Source: an uncultured Verrucomicrobiales bacterium
Lineage (GTDB): Bacteria; Verrucomicrobiota; Verrucomicrobiia; Verrucomicrobiales; DEV007
Reading direction: 5' to 3'
NCBI GenBank assembly: GCA_938082635.1
Contig: CALLLI010000036.1
Span: 17,370 to 81,369 of the forward strand
DNA length: 64,000 nt
The notes below the pieces were generated by a model. The model searched no databases. It was given only the letters and a program-made list of their open reading frames with translations, and was not told the origin of the DNA. Within the stretch, counting starts at the first letter, position 1. Each line of letters opens with the position of its first letter. Positions 32,665 to 43,900 of the stretch are shown in pieces. The translations under genes were made by a program, and so were the position numbers.

Positions 32665-35600
32665 TTACTGCTTCGCGCGATAGAAGCCAGCGGGAGCAGC
32701 GATGCGGTCCGCGTCCGTCTCTTCGAGCGCGCCACCGAGGCCAGGAGCGATGACCTCCCAGTTCTCAAGGTCCGTCGAGTATTCGATGTCCACTGTGAAC
32801 CCATCAGGAATGGTAAGTCCGAAGACACCGTTCTCGGTAATGCCGACGTCTTCCAAGATTAGATTCGTTGGAGTGGGCATAACCTCAGGCTGCAATGTCA
32901 GAGGAGTCTCAGCGCCATTAAATAAGTCTAACAAGTCACTTTCACTCAGGGCCACGTCCCAGATCGAGATATCGTCCATCAATCCGTCGAAGTTACGCGC
33001 TGTGCCACAGCAATTGTCCTTACCAAAGAACCATGAGGTGTTCATGTTCATTTGTGCTAGCTGGGGAACCGCATTGACGGCGGAGTTCAGTTCACCACCT
33101 GAGCCGACATACAAGGTCGCTTCGTCTTCCGTCAATGAGAGGGCAATGAAGACCCACTCATTTGGTGGGATGGCGACCCCACTCTCGAAGCCCCAGGAGG
33201 TGTTGGAATTGTCGTTCCACGTGTAACCTATATTCCCAGAACCGCCACTGAAGCCGATGCCTATGGGCTGATCAGGAGCCTCGCCGCCACGGGCTTGAAT
33301 CAGCCCAGACCAATCCCCCGTGTGGGCGCCGTTAATCCAACCCGTGATCGTGATCTGCTCGAAGGTCTTGCCTGTGGCCGGCACTTCGACATAACTGCCG
33401 CCGCCATCCTCACCGGTGACCTCAAAGCCTCCGCCACTTGCACCCGCACCCCAGGTACCGCCGACCAATGTACCGTCGAGGCCATTGCCACTCACATCTG
33501 CCACCGTCGTGCCTTCACCTTCATCGGCTGGCCAATAACCCACCAAGTTTGGCGAGGGATCACCGCCAACACCAGCCGCCCATCGGATGGAGTTCACGAA
33601 CAACTGCTTGCCTGCATCCGTTAGGTCATTGAATGATGAATCCGTTATTGGGAAAGCCACTCGTCGCGCAGGCGACACATTGTCTGTCACTCCTGCGCCG
33701 TCGGCCACAGCCGCTCCAGCCTCTGTGGCGAAGAGCATGGCAAGATCCACAATGCTACCATCGGCAGCTGTTCCCACCGCCTCGGTTCCAGCTGAGAGTG
33801 AAGAGGACCCTAGCGTTTCCGCGCCTGGCGCAGAGAAGAAGTCGATCGTGGTTCCAGCCAGATCTCCAGCGATGGGGTGATCGGACAAGGCCATCTGAAC
33901 CGTGTCGGTGGACTTGGTCATGATCACCGAGCTTTGACCAAACTCGCCTTCCGCGCTTGCATCCATGACCGCTTCTTCCCAGTTCACAATAGGTACTGCG
34001 GCGTTGTGGAATTTCCCTCGCACGGACCCCGAACCAAACGTCGACGAGAAGATAATCACATCAGCCGCCTCGGTGCCATCCGTAGCCCCAGAGTTTTGAT
34101 AACGCACATTCTCGGCACCAAACGTCTCCCCAAGGAAAGCAAGCACATTGGCATCGGCCCCCGTCTCCCCAGTATCATCGGCTCCCAATACGAGGAGGTC
34201 GAGCGGTCCGTCACCACCTGTTGGCACCGTTAACGTAATATCGTCCCCCTCGGTCCGCCCCACATTAGAGGCAGAGATGAAGCTCCCAGCGGCATCTGTT
34301 AGAATAAAACCACTGAGACCAGGATCCACACCATTGTCAGTGCCTGAAACAATCATGATATCCTGAGTCGCTCCAGTCGCGGTGAAACTCCCGATGACCG
34401 AACTATTCCCCCGAGGGAAATCACTACTGACATTCGTCCCATCAGAGGCCGCTTGATTCCGCGTGTTACAGCAGCCTCGTGTATCTCCCGCGCCTAACAA
34501 TTGCACTTGGTAGGACTCGCCGGCCGTCAAGCCATCGAGCGTGATCGACGCGCCATCGCCATTCCAGCCATGGCTGTTGTAAACCGAGTCCAGAATATCG
34601 TCGCCCGTCGTTCCGCCATCACCTGTCCAGAACGTGCCTTCAGCGTTCCCGCCATCATAGGCGAACGGCGCAAACGTGATCGAAGAACCACCGATCAAGT
34701 CGCCCAGCGTCGTATCGAGGTCGACGTCTCCCCAAGTGATGTTGCTAGTCTCCATGGGCACTTCGACAGCGCCCAACACCGTGCCTGGCGTCGTAAAGAG
34801 CTCAGCCACATCGTCGGCTGAGATGACGCGATCATAGATCTGCACATCATCGATCAGGCCAGAGAACGCAAGGCCACCGTCAAAGGCACCGATGAAGTAG
34901 CTATCAAGAGGGTCAATGGAGACTTCGACAGGGTCGTCCTGGGTCGCAACTGCCACACCATCGAGATAAAGGACGGCCTGAGTCGCTGTGTAACTCGCAA
35001 CCACATGGTACTTCGTTCCTGCGGTGATCGCACCTGCAACACCGAACTCAGGAGCTTCGCCCGAGAACCAGTTTAGGTCACCATCCTGAACAAGAACCGC
35101 AAAGGTCGGTGTGCTCACGCCTTGACCAATCACGGTCTGCAAAGCGGCAAGTTCCGATGGCTGAATCCACATGGAAACTGTAAAGTCTGTGATTTCGCCG
35201 AGGCCCTCTCCGGGAACAACGCCTTGCGCTCCTCCACTGACGTTCAGAGAACCACCCGTAGCGAGTGTGGCTCCACCCAAGGTCGCGCCGTCTAACGTCC
35301 CGTGACGGTTGTAGCCCGTGACATCTCGCAGCTCAGTGCCACCAGCATCATCGTCCATGGCATAATGGGCAGCAGGTCCCGTGAAGTTGATCACAGCTGC
35401 ATTCACTCTCGTCGTCCGAGTCTGATCATCAGCATCGACGTCGTCACTTTGGATTTCGATCGTAAAATCAAAGGCTCCTGTTCGACCCACCGTGTCCAAC
35501 GTTACCGCAAGCTTACCAACGCCACTTGCAGGGACACTGGCAAGTTCTCCAACGGTGACGAGGTCTTTGTCAGGCCCAGTCACGGAGATGCTCGAAATAG

Positions 35601-36477
35601 TCAACGCATTGTCTTGACCCACATTCCCCACCTCGAGTTCAAACTGAACGGGCACACCGGCAGAAACTCTCCCGAGATCGAGTGCTTGTTTCACAAAGAT
35701 GTCAGGACCCGGCCCCTCTGGGAAGAGTAATTCCACATCCGGAAAGGTTGTAGGATCATGCCACTGCTCAGTGCTATCTGTAGCCCAGCTAAGCTGCGTT
35801 TGTCGTTCGCCTTCGGCTTCGTCGTCATCATTGATGGCCACGCCGAAGCCAAAGAAACCACGTTCAAGGATTTCCGCCGGAGTGAAATCAGTGAGGGTAG
35901 ACCAAGGGATGGCCCACTCTATCGTATAACCTGTGTCTGATGTGGCGGCAATCGCATTCAAGTCTGCCACATCTCCATTCTCAGTCACCCAACGCTCGTG
36001 ATTGATGCCGTTGGTAACCTCAACCTCACCCGGTACAATCGTAAGCTGATAGATCGGGTGTTCTTTATCGACATTGTAGTCAGGAACCGTAGGACCGTCG
36101 TCTTTACCGAGCCCATCTGCGTCGAGGTAAAGCTCAAAACTATCATCCTGCCAAGCATCAGGGCCGTCGTTGGAGAAATAGTCGTCTGTGACTACTGCGT
36201 AGAAATAGAAGTTGTCATCATCCCACAGCGCCTTCCACGTGCAGGAGAGGTCATCATCATCATCAGGCATGTCGCCTACTGCGGTGAACGATTCGCCATT
36301 GAGGGTATACTCATTGGCCGTCGCCCAGGCAGCATCATCGGGGTTGCCATCGATGACGATTGCTTGGGAGGTGTGTCTAATGGAGCCTTTGATGTCTTGA
36401 GCACTGGCCACGGAAATACCCGCGATTAGAATTGCCAACGCCACACACCAAGAGGCAAGAGTAGGAACTCTTGTCAT
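32665..36477 (-). CDS. 1270-aa secreted mosaic: CBM9-like, LamG x2, ThuA-like
   Basis: A secreted protein with a signal peptide (residues 1-26). In order: a family 9 carbohydrate-binding-like domain at about 30-255 (IDGNPDDAAW, DDSFELYLDADG), an Ig-like choice-of-anchor domain at 255-365, a LamG/concanavalin-like domain at 370-570 (VSMWIQPSE, FSGLIDDVQIYDR), a galactose-binding-like domain at 580-730, a ThuA/glutamine-amidotransferase-like fold at about 740-965 (DLLVLGADD, ADVIIFSSTFG), a second LamG at 970-1185 and the phylum-typical end domain (VDIEYSTDLENWE). The CBM9-like and LamG parts point to binding of polysaccharide outside the cell. No catalytic centre is evident. It reads convergent to the sigma gene, 74 bp away. 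Confidence 0.78.
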   Translation of the reverse strand: MTRVPTLASWCVALAILIAGISVASAQDIKGSIRHTSQAIVIDGNPDDAAWATANEYTLNGESFTAVGDMPDDDDDLSCTWKALWDDDNFYFYAVVTDDYFSNDGPDAWQDDSFELYLDADGLGKDDGPTVPDYNVDKEHPIYQLTIVPGEVEVTNGINHERWVTENGDVADLNAIAATSDTGYTIEWAIPWSTLTDFTPAEILERGFFGFGVAINDDDEAEGERQTQLSWATDSTEQWHDPTTFPDVELLFPEGPGPDIFVKQALDLGRVSAGVPVQFELEVGNVGQDNALTISSISVTGPDKDLVTVGELASVPASGVGKLAVTLDTVGRTGAFDFTIEIQSDDVDADDQTRTTRVNAAVINFTGPAAHYAMDDDAGGTELRDVTGYNRHGTLDGATLGGATLATGGSLNVSGGAQGVVPGEGLGEITDFTVSMWIQPSELAALQTVIGQGVSTPTFAVLVQDGDLNWFSGEAPEFGVAGAITAGTKYHVVASYTATQAVLYLDGVAVATQDDPVEVSIDPLDSYFIGAFDGGLAFSGLIDDVQIYDRVISADDVAELFTTPGTVLGAVEVPMETSNITWGDVDLDTTLGDLIGGSSITFAPFAYDGGNAEGTFWTGDGGTTGDDILDSVYNSHGWNGDGASITLDGLTAGESYQVQLLGAGDTRGCCNTRNQAASDGTNVSSDFPRGNSSVIGSFTATGATQDIMIVSGTDNGVDPGLSGFILTDAAGSFISASNVGRTEGDDITLTVPTGGDGPLDLLVLGADDTGETGADANVLAFLGETFGAENVRYQNSGATDGTEAADVIIFSSTFGSGSVRGKFHNAAVPIVNWEEAVMDASAEGEFGQSSVIMTKSTDTVQMALSDHPIAGDLAGTTIDFFSAPGAETLGSSSLSAGTEAVGTAADGSIVDLAMLFATEAGAAVADGAGVTDNVSPARRVAFPITDSSFNDLTDAGKQLFVNSIRWAAGVGGDPSPNLVGYWPADEGEGTTVADVSGNGLDGTLVGGTWGAGASGGGFEVTGEDGGGSYVEVPATGKTFEQITITGWINGAHTGDWSGLIQARGGEAPDQPIGIGFSGGSGNIGYTWNDNSNTSWGFESGVAIPPNEWVFIALSLTEDEATLYVGSGGELNSAVNAVPQLAQMNMNTSWFFGKDNCCGTARNFDGLMDDISIWDVALSESDLLDLFNGAETPLTLQPEVMPTPTNLILEDVGITENGVFGLTIPDGFTVDIEYSTDLENWEVIAPGLGGALEETDADRIAAPAGFYRAKQ

Positions 36478-36635
36478 GGGAATTTATGGGTAGTGGGGTT
36501 TGTAATACAGGTGAAGACAAGACTCTGCGAGACAGTTCTCCATAATGTCCAGAAGATTCCATACAATCGCCTAACTAAGGCGAGGTCGGTTAATTTACCT
36601 AACCAATCAAAGATCAGTAGATCTAATGGCAATTC

Positions 36636-37868
36636 CTACCTATCAACAACCACACGTAGCCGACCATGCGAGGCGTCCGTAAGGATTGCCGTCGTCACAC
36701 GCTCTACACCGTGAGCTAAAACATCGATCTCTTCGACCCCCGTAACCTGGCCATTGGGGCTATTCGTCTCCCAACTGTCCATACCGCTAGATACTTCGAT
36801 CTGGTAACTCAAATCGGAGACCTCTGAGAAACGTTGGAAGACAAAGAAGGCCTTCCCATCCATCACCTCCACCGCCACTTGCGGGGTCAAATCCCGGCGT
36901 TCCGGATGACTGGCCAACCCATATTCGAGTAACTGGCTCGCCCCATCTTGATCAAAGTCTCCTTCGGTAGCCGTATCCGCCTCGCTACGAGAGGTTCGGA
37001 AATAACGTGCCACGTACTGAGCATAGCTCGTCGTGCGCAGATCGAGGTCCGCATCCCACGGCTGAGAAAGGGATACAATCGTCTCCATCGGCCCGGCCAC
37101 ATCGAGGTCGGCTCGGTTGATCGCTTGGCCACCGTTGTTATGATTATCAGTGCCGGTATCGCACCAATACGCTTTCCTCGCCACTGGATCGATGACCAAT
37201 CCATGCGGCGTGTCTAAATCCGTGATCACTGTTTTGACAGGCCCACCATCCACGAGCCGTCGCTGGATATGATTCGACGCACGGTTGCACCAGAAGAGTT
37301 CCCCTTTCGCGCGATCCAACTTCACTCCGCGAATGCGTGGCTGGCCCGTAAAGAGATTGGTCGAGGCTCCTCCATCGAGTGAACAACGATTGATGTTCCC
37401 GGCGGAGAAATCGCCCCAATACAGAACGTTGTTAGGCACATCGAGTTCTAAATAATAGGGGCTCGGCGTCGCGACCACCGTTTCCACGCCTGACCCATCG
37501 AGATTGGCACGCTCAATCACACTACGCGCCTCATCACACCAGTAGAGTTTACGATTCGCCAGATCCAACGTCACATCCGCCGGGAAGCCTAGACCATTCA
37601 CAATCGCCGTCACACCATCGCCATCCAGCATGGCCTTCGAGATGCTCTTAGCTTTGTTGTCAGCGAAGTAGAGCGTATCATCCGCCACATCGATGGCGAT
37701 CCCCCGCAAGTTGTTCGAGTTTACTTCAATCAGAGTCTCTATCTCGGAACCATCTAGATTCGAACGCTGCACCTTCCCAGCACTACGATCTACCCAATAC
37801 AGCTTACCTCCATCTGCCACCAGCGGAGCCAAGCACAAGATACATCCTAGAAACGCCCTGCTTATCAT
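36636..37868 (-). CDS. secreted YWTD-type (LDL-receptor class B-like) beta-propeller protein
   Basis: A 410-aa exported protein. The ATG at 37868 is used because it gives a signal peptide (ISRAFLGCILCLAPLVADG); a TTG further upstream would bury it. Six repeats of the form K-L-Y-W-x-D...I-x-R-x-x-L-D-G follow (KLYWVDRSAGKVQRSNLDG, TLYFADNKAKSISKAMLDG, KLYWCDEARSVIERANLDG, VLYWGDFSAGNINRCSLDG, and two more), the pattern of YWTD propellers. A calcium-type EGDFDQDG segment leads into the C-terminal domain (YQIEVSSGMDSWE). The role is probably surface binding. It lies 158 bp downstream of the 1270-aa gene's start region on the same strand and 48 bp after the giant cytochrome gene, so it may be the second gene of that transcript. 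Confidence 0.82.
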   Translation of the reverse strand: MISRAFLGCILCLAPLVADGGKLYWVDRSAGKVQRSNLDGSEIETLIEVNSNNLRGIAIDVADDTLYFADNKAKSISKAMLDGDGVTAIVNGLGFPADVTLDLANRKLYWCDEARSVIERANLDGSGVETVVATPSPYYLELDVPNNVLYWGDFSAGNINRCSLDGGASTNLFTGQPRIRGVKLDRAKGELFWCNRASNHIQRRLVDGGPVKTVITDLDTPHGLVIDPVARKAYWCDTGTDNHNNGGQAINRADLDVAGPMETIVSLSQPWDADLDLRTTSYAQYVARYFRTSRSEADTATEGDFDQDGASQLLEYGLASHPERRDLTPQVAVEVMDGKAFFVFQRFSEVSDLSYQIEVSSGMDSWETNSPNGQVTGVEEIDVLAHGVERVTTAILTDASHGRLRVVVDR

Positions 37869-37916
37869 GTGGAGACGATAGCAAAGAACGACCTTCCCGG
37901 CCAAGACAAACTCAAT

Positions 37917-40900
37917 CTAACGCTCTCTCTGAATTTCTACAGCTGGCACACGATAACTACGGTGAGACTCGCCCGTCGCTTGGAAGAAGAACGCCCGGTC
38001 TCCCATGAAGAGCGTGGAGTGATCTTCATCCGTAAGATCCGGGTCCGTCGCCCCCGTCCAGTACTCGTGACCATCCGCCTCGAGCAAGAAGTAGCCTCGA
38101 TACCCAAGTATTCCCTGAACCAGATCCCCAAGCCAGAGCTGCACCTGATCCGCACCCGTCGGGTCCGAGTCTCCTAAGAAGCCATTGGACAACGTCAGCC
38201 CGCGTGTCGAAGGGCTCATATCAAGGGGCGCACTCGGCGCAAGTAAGTTATATCCCTGCTGAAGCGGTTGTATGAACGCGTGGTCACGCAAATGCCCTGT
38301 CACCAGAACAGATGCCCCTAGACTATCACTTGAAAGCCTAACAAAGGCTCCAACTCCAGGCGGAATCACCATTTGATGCGCGTTGTCGAGATCCGTATCT
38401 CCACTAGCAACCCAGTGTCGCCGACCACCCGCGTCTAAGAGATAGTAGCTATCGTAACCCGTTCCATTAAAGAACTGCATTTGGTCCGCGCTCGCAGGAT
38501 CATTGGATCCTTGGAATTGGCCAACGGGATACACCTCACCAAGTAAGCGATGTGGACGAATAACGGCCTGGCTGAATCGAAGCCCCGACGTGGGAAGAGC
38601 ACTCAAGGTGTTGTGCAAACCGCGAAGATCTATAGAGACGACCTGATCCGTCGTTCCTGCTAGATCGATATCAAAGCGATGCCCCTCATGCTGGCCACTC
38701 GCCAACTCAAGATAGTACGCACCTTCCCCAAGAAATTCTCTCAGGCCAGGCGCAGCAAGGGTGAAGCGGGCGCCGTCCACATCCACTTCAGCAATGCTAC
38801 TCGCGTAGATTGGAGACGCATTCAGACTCACACCATGGGTTTGGTAACCAGAACTGAATGAAGTTCGATACCAACCGCAAATCGGTGTCGTCGTTTCATA
38901 GTTCCAATCATGATGCCAAATACGCAACCTGACAAAACCACGCTCCAGACTCACACCAGGCAAATCTTCTAGATGGTCATAGTTCACTTTCTCCCAGCCA
39001 TAACGCAGGGTCTCGATCTCACTCTCCCGCAGGACGGTCGACCAAGAAACGAGGTCCGCACTAACCTCCAGCCAATAATCGATATTGCTATGGCCGGCCG
39101 GACGTTTGTAGGAAACGGATAGACGTGTGCCTTCCTCGTGAGCTTGCAGATCGATCCCCACATCCTCCATAGACGCGACATAAGGGTTCCGACCGAGCGC
39201 ATACTCTGCCGCCAAATCTAGCAGATCTCCATCCGCATTATCATGGGTTGGCACCCGCCGCCCTACATGATGAAACCCTAAATTCTCTCCGGTTTCATTC
39301 ACCGTGATCGCGCTATTCGGTAACTCCTCACGTGCAAAGCCAGGGCCTGCCCACGAGACCTCCAGGGTCTCCGCTCCTTCGCGTTCGAAGTAGTGCACCT
39401 CCACAGGATGCATTCCGGCCGCTAGTGTGATTGTCTCAGAAACTTCTGCTACGTCGTGAACACCGTCGTTGTCCACGACCAAGTTGCCGTCCAGATAGAG
39501 ACGGCTACCTTCATCTGACCGGAGGAACAAGGTATAGTCTCCATCTGCGGGGATCGCGAGACAGCCACGGTAGCGTATGGCAAAGAAATCGTCGCGTGCT
39601 CGCGGTGTCAGATTAATGGAAGAAAGGGTACCTGTTAGAACCGGATTCATCGTCGTGAAATCAGGCAACTGAGTCCAAGTCCCCTCGTAATAGGAATAGG
39701 TCATGCCATTGACCAGAGCCCCACCTAGCGAGCCGTAGACCTCCACCTCTGCAAGGCTAAGATAATTTACTCCGCTCAACTGAACCCGAACATAGCGCGC
39801 AGCTCGATTCACATCGATTCGCTGTGTCGGCAGCGGCACTTCGTTGTAGGTGAACTTAGACACGCCAAGTTGGTTGCTCACCTCCGAAACGTCCGTGGAA
39901 ACAAAGGGCTCTTTACTAACAAAGACATTGTAAGGCACGAGACGATCACCGCAGCAATCATTTCGATTCCAGAGCAGAAGATGGTCCACAGCGCGCACGC
40001 TGCCTAGATCGAGGTCCCACCATGCATCAACGTCCAGTTCCGTATGGGTCACACTGCCATTGCGCCAATCACCATCCGTATTGCCGTCACGGGCGAGATC
40101 GGCCTCGAAGACGGTTCCATAAACCGAAGCCTGAGTCGCGCTCGCAGTTGGGAGAACCGCCAGGTTCACAAGATCCGTCGCTCGCTCGTCCACCTGAGCA
40201 TCTTTGTAGAAGGCATCAAAGGCCTCATCTGAATCTGCCCACCCTTCAGGAAGCAAACGCACGGCCCAGATGTAACCGGCACCGGGACGGGCATCGCCGA
40301 CGATGCCGATATTGAACGTTTGCGAGCCAATGCCAGGATCCACTTTGACCAATCCCTGCCCGATCGTACGCCAACCATCCGTTGAATCATGCAGCCAGAT
40401 ACCAAGGTCCCGCCGAACTGTCGCTTCATAGTCCACCTGCACCTCGACCACCGTCGCGGGTTGGACCGCACTCGGAGCCTCCACACTCGTCACGATGTCT
40501 TGGGTCGCGGGACCTCCTGAGTTCCTCTCCACGGTCGCATTGCCATAGTCGGCGTCCAAAGCATCATCGTCCGTCGTCGCTCCTAACGGAAGCAAACGCA
40601 CCGCCCAGACATAACCATCACCTTCGCGGGCACCGGTAACGACAGGCAGGGTAAACGCATGGGCACCAAAGCCAGGCTCAACCGTCGCGTTGCCCTTGGC
40701 CACGGTGAACCAGCCGTTCTGCGAATCATGCAGATAGACCCGTAGTTCACGACGCTCCGTCACTTGAAAGGGAATATCCAGCGTTATAGTGTCAGGACTC
40801 ATGACGAGTTCCGGAAGCACGATGGCTCCCAACGCATCCACTTCCGGCGGGGCCGTTCCCGCTCGCACATCAGCGAGGCCGAAGTCCTCTGCCAGGGCAT

Positions 40901-43900
40901 CGGCGGCCGTCGCCCATCCCACTGGCAACAAACGCAAAGCCCAGACATAGCCATCGCCAACACGCGCACCCGTATCGATGACCAAATCAAACGTGTGGTT
41001 TCCAGATCCCGCCGCCAGACTCACATTGCCCTGAGCTGCCGTCCGCCAGCCACCGTTAGAATCCTGCAGCCACACCCACAACTCGCGCGTCTCCGTAGCC
41101 GCATACTCGACACTCACGGTCACCGTCTCCCCATGTACCACACTACCCGGGACACTTAGATTCGCCAAACCATCTTCGGTAGGCAGCGAGCGATCCACCG
41201 TGATCGTGGTCGTCGCAGAAACGCTCCCCACGCCATTCGTAGTCGTTAGCGTGTAAGTCGTGGTCACACTCGGCGTCACCACGACGCTACTCTGTCCGAG
41301 CACATTGCCCAGGTTCGGGGTGATTGTGAGCGCCGTGAGAGGCGTGCCACCATCCAGCACCGACCACTGCAAATCCGTCGGCTCTCCTTCAGTGAGAACC
41401 GACGCACTACTAGCAAAGCTTTCCACAACAGGTGCCGTGAAGGGCAACTCATAGATCACGGGAAGAGTATTCGAATCCAAGTTTCCACGCGATCCATCAT
41501 CCGTTGCGGAATCGGCAGGCAACCGAACCGCGATCGCCCCAGGAGCAGCCGGCGTCACATCGAATCGATAAATGTCGCCAGCGCCAGACAGCGAACTGAC
41601 AGTCGCATTCGACAGCGCGAAATCACCTAACGAAAGCCCAGTGACTGCGGCGGTGAAACGTACGGTGACTTCAAAGGGGCCCATGACAGAGGCAGCACTC
41701 GTCGACAAGACCACCGCTGGAGCAGACTCAGGTGGGCGCACTTCCCAAGAGAACGATTGCGACACGGTTGACCACGGATCACTTACACGCACGAGCACGG
41801 TATAATTTCCCGCACTACTTTCGCTCAGTGTCCCAGAAACGACGCCATTGCTCTCATCGATCTGCAAGCCCGGCGGCAAGTTCACGGCGGTGAAGGTCAG
41901 AACATCGTTCGTCGGGTCCGATCCAAGAATTACCAATTCGACAACTTCACCAACTTGATTGGCCTGCGGTCCAGGGTTCGCTAGGACAGGCGCAGCAGCA
42001 CCACCTTCACGAAGTTTCAGGAATTGGTTAGGCGCTGGATCCAGCACTTCCTCGACGAGCCCTGAAGGCCACCGGACCCAGAGCTTCTCGATGCTTAGCG
42101 CATTCCCCAAACCGAAGATCTGCGTGAAACTGTGACTGATTCCGTAGCTCTCGCCCCCACGCACCTCTCGCACCTGCACTCCCCACGGACCATGCAGCTC
42201 CATGCGCGCACCAATCGCGGATTTGTTAGACGCCTCACCTTCAAGGCTAATCGAAAGGAAGCCATTGCCGTTTGGAGAAGCGAGGAAGAGCTTGTCCGGA
42301 CGGCTAGTCTGCGGCGTGTTATAGATCTTCGCGTACCCCGCATAGACATCGGTAAATCCATCGCGATTAAGATCACCCACCGCACAAGACTCGATCGTGG
42401 TAGAGGTAAAGGCCTCTCCAGAACGTGTAAAGGTGCCGGCACGATCATTAAGCCAGAGTTCGTGATCCTGCCCTACTAGCAGAAGATCCAACCAACCATC
42501 GTTATTGAAATCTCGGAATACAGTCTGGATCACCCGCCAATTCACTGAGATTCCGCACGCAGCCGTGATATCCGTGAACGTGCCGTCTCCATTGTTCTGC
42601 ATCACGACGCTTGGATCGTGGTGGTTTCCAACGAAGCAATCCAAATCACCGTCGTTATCAATATCACCAAAGTCCGCCGCCCAGGACTGTTCGCCAAAGG
42701 CCATGCCAAGATCAGAAGCGACGTTGGTGAATCCCGCCGCTCCGTCATTGCGGAAGAACATGTTAATCCGACGCGGATCTGTGTAGCTACTGACGCCGCC
42801 GCGACACTTCGAAAGATAGAGATCGAGGTCCCCATCATTGTCATAGTCCGTCCACACAGTCCCATAGTTTCCCGAGTTATCGCTCGAAGGCGTCGTCCGC
42901 GTGTTTATAAGACTGTTATCATACACAAAACTGCGTCCATTTCCGCCGCGGAACTTCGCGTTGTCCCCCACATCGTGGCAGGCAAAGATATCGAGATAGC
43001 CATCCCCATTGATATCCGCAAAGTTTACCGCCTGGAGGAAGACGCGTGGGCTAGTGAGATTAGTTGTGTTGTAAACCGTTCGACTACCATTGTTCCATTT
43101 GAGATGTAGATTGTCGTAGTAGCCGCCACTGAGTACATCCGGGTAACCATTGTCATCAGCATCGGCAAGGCACAGCCCCCACTGACGTTGATTGCTTACT
43201 TTTCCAAGATTCTGGGCAACGAAACGAGCCCCGCCAGCGGACTGGTGATCAATGAACAAGTTCTTTGCTCCATTCAAATGGACGATATCGTCAAGGCCAT
43301 CCTGATCCATGTCAGCGATCCCCATGGCCACGCCGCTTGCGTGAGACGGGTTCGCCAATCTGCTAGAGCGATCAAAAAAAGTGATCGCAGCCGCATTCGT
43401 TCCCGAGATCACTTGAATCGTCACTGTGCTCGCGTTAGAAACGCCGCCAGCTCCATCGTTCACCACATAGGTGAAGCTATCCGTCCCTAAGAAATCAGTA
43501 TTCGGCGCGTAACGCGCATAGCCGTTGGAAAGCCATTCCAACGATCCTTGAGAAGGCTCGGTCGAGCTTTCTCGAACTAACACATCGTTATCGAGGTCAG
43601 TATCGTTGGACAAGACTGGGATATCCACGAACTCCCCTTGCAACGTGCTCGCTTCATCATCTTGCGCCACCGGTGATCGATTGAGCCCGCCACCATCAGG
43701 GTCAGGCGTCAGAGCAAGAATCCACTCACTAATCGCAGTCACGGCCTCGTCATGCACGACGTTCCGACCAATCGGCGGCATCTGATGGATCCCAACTGAA
43801 CTGACCCGCCGATGCAAGATGCTCCTCTGGATGCTCTGCGGCACGACCACGCGCGCATCTTCTACTCCAAGATCATAGAGCACGGAACCATCAATAAGAT

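Noticed and set aside
42132-42479. Plus-strand frames opposite the giant cytochrome (several of 90-160 aa between 39 and 44.6 kb)
   Set aside because: All lie antisense to a continuous 2311-aa frame with recognisable domains, and their products are Arg/Pro/His-rich with no family resemblance.
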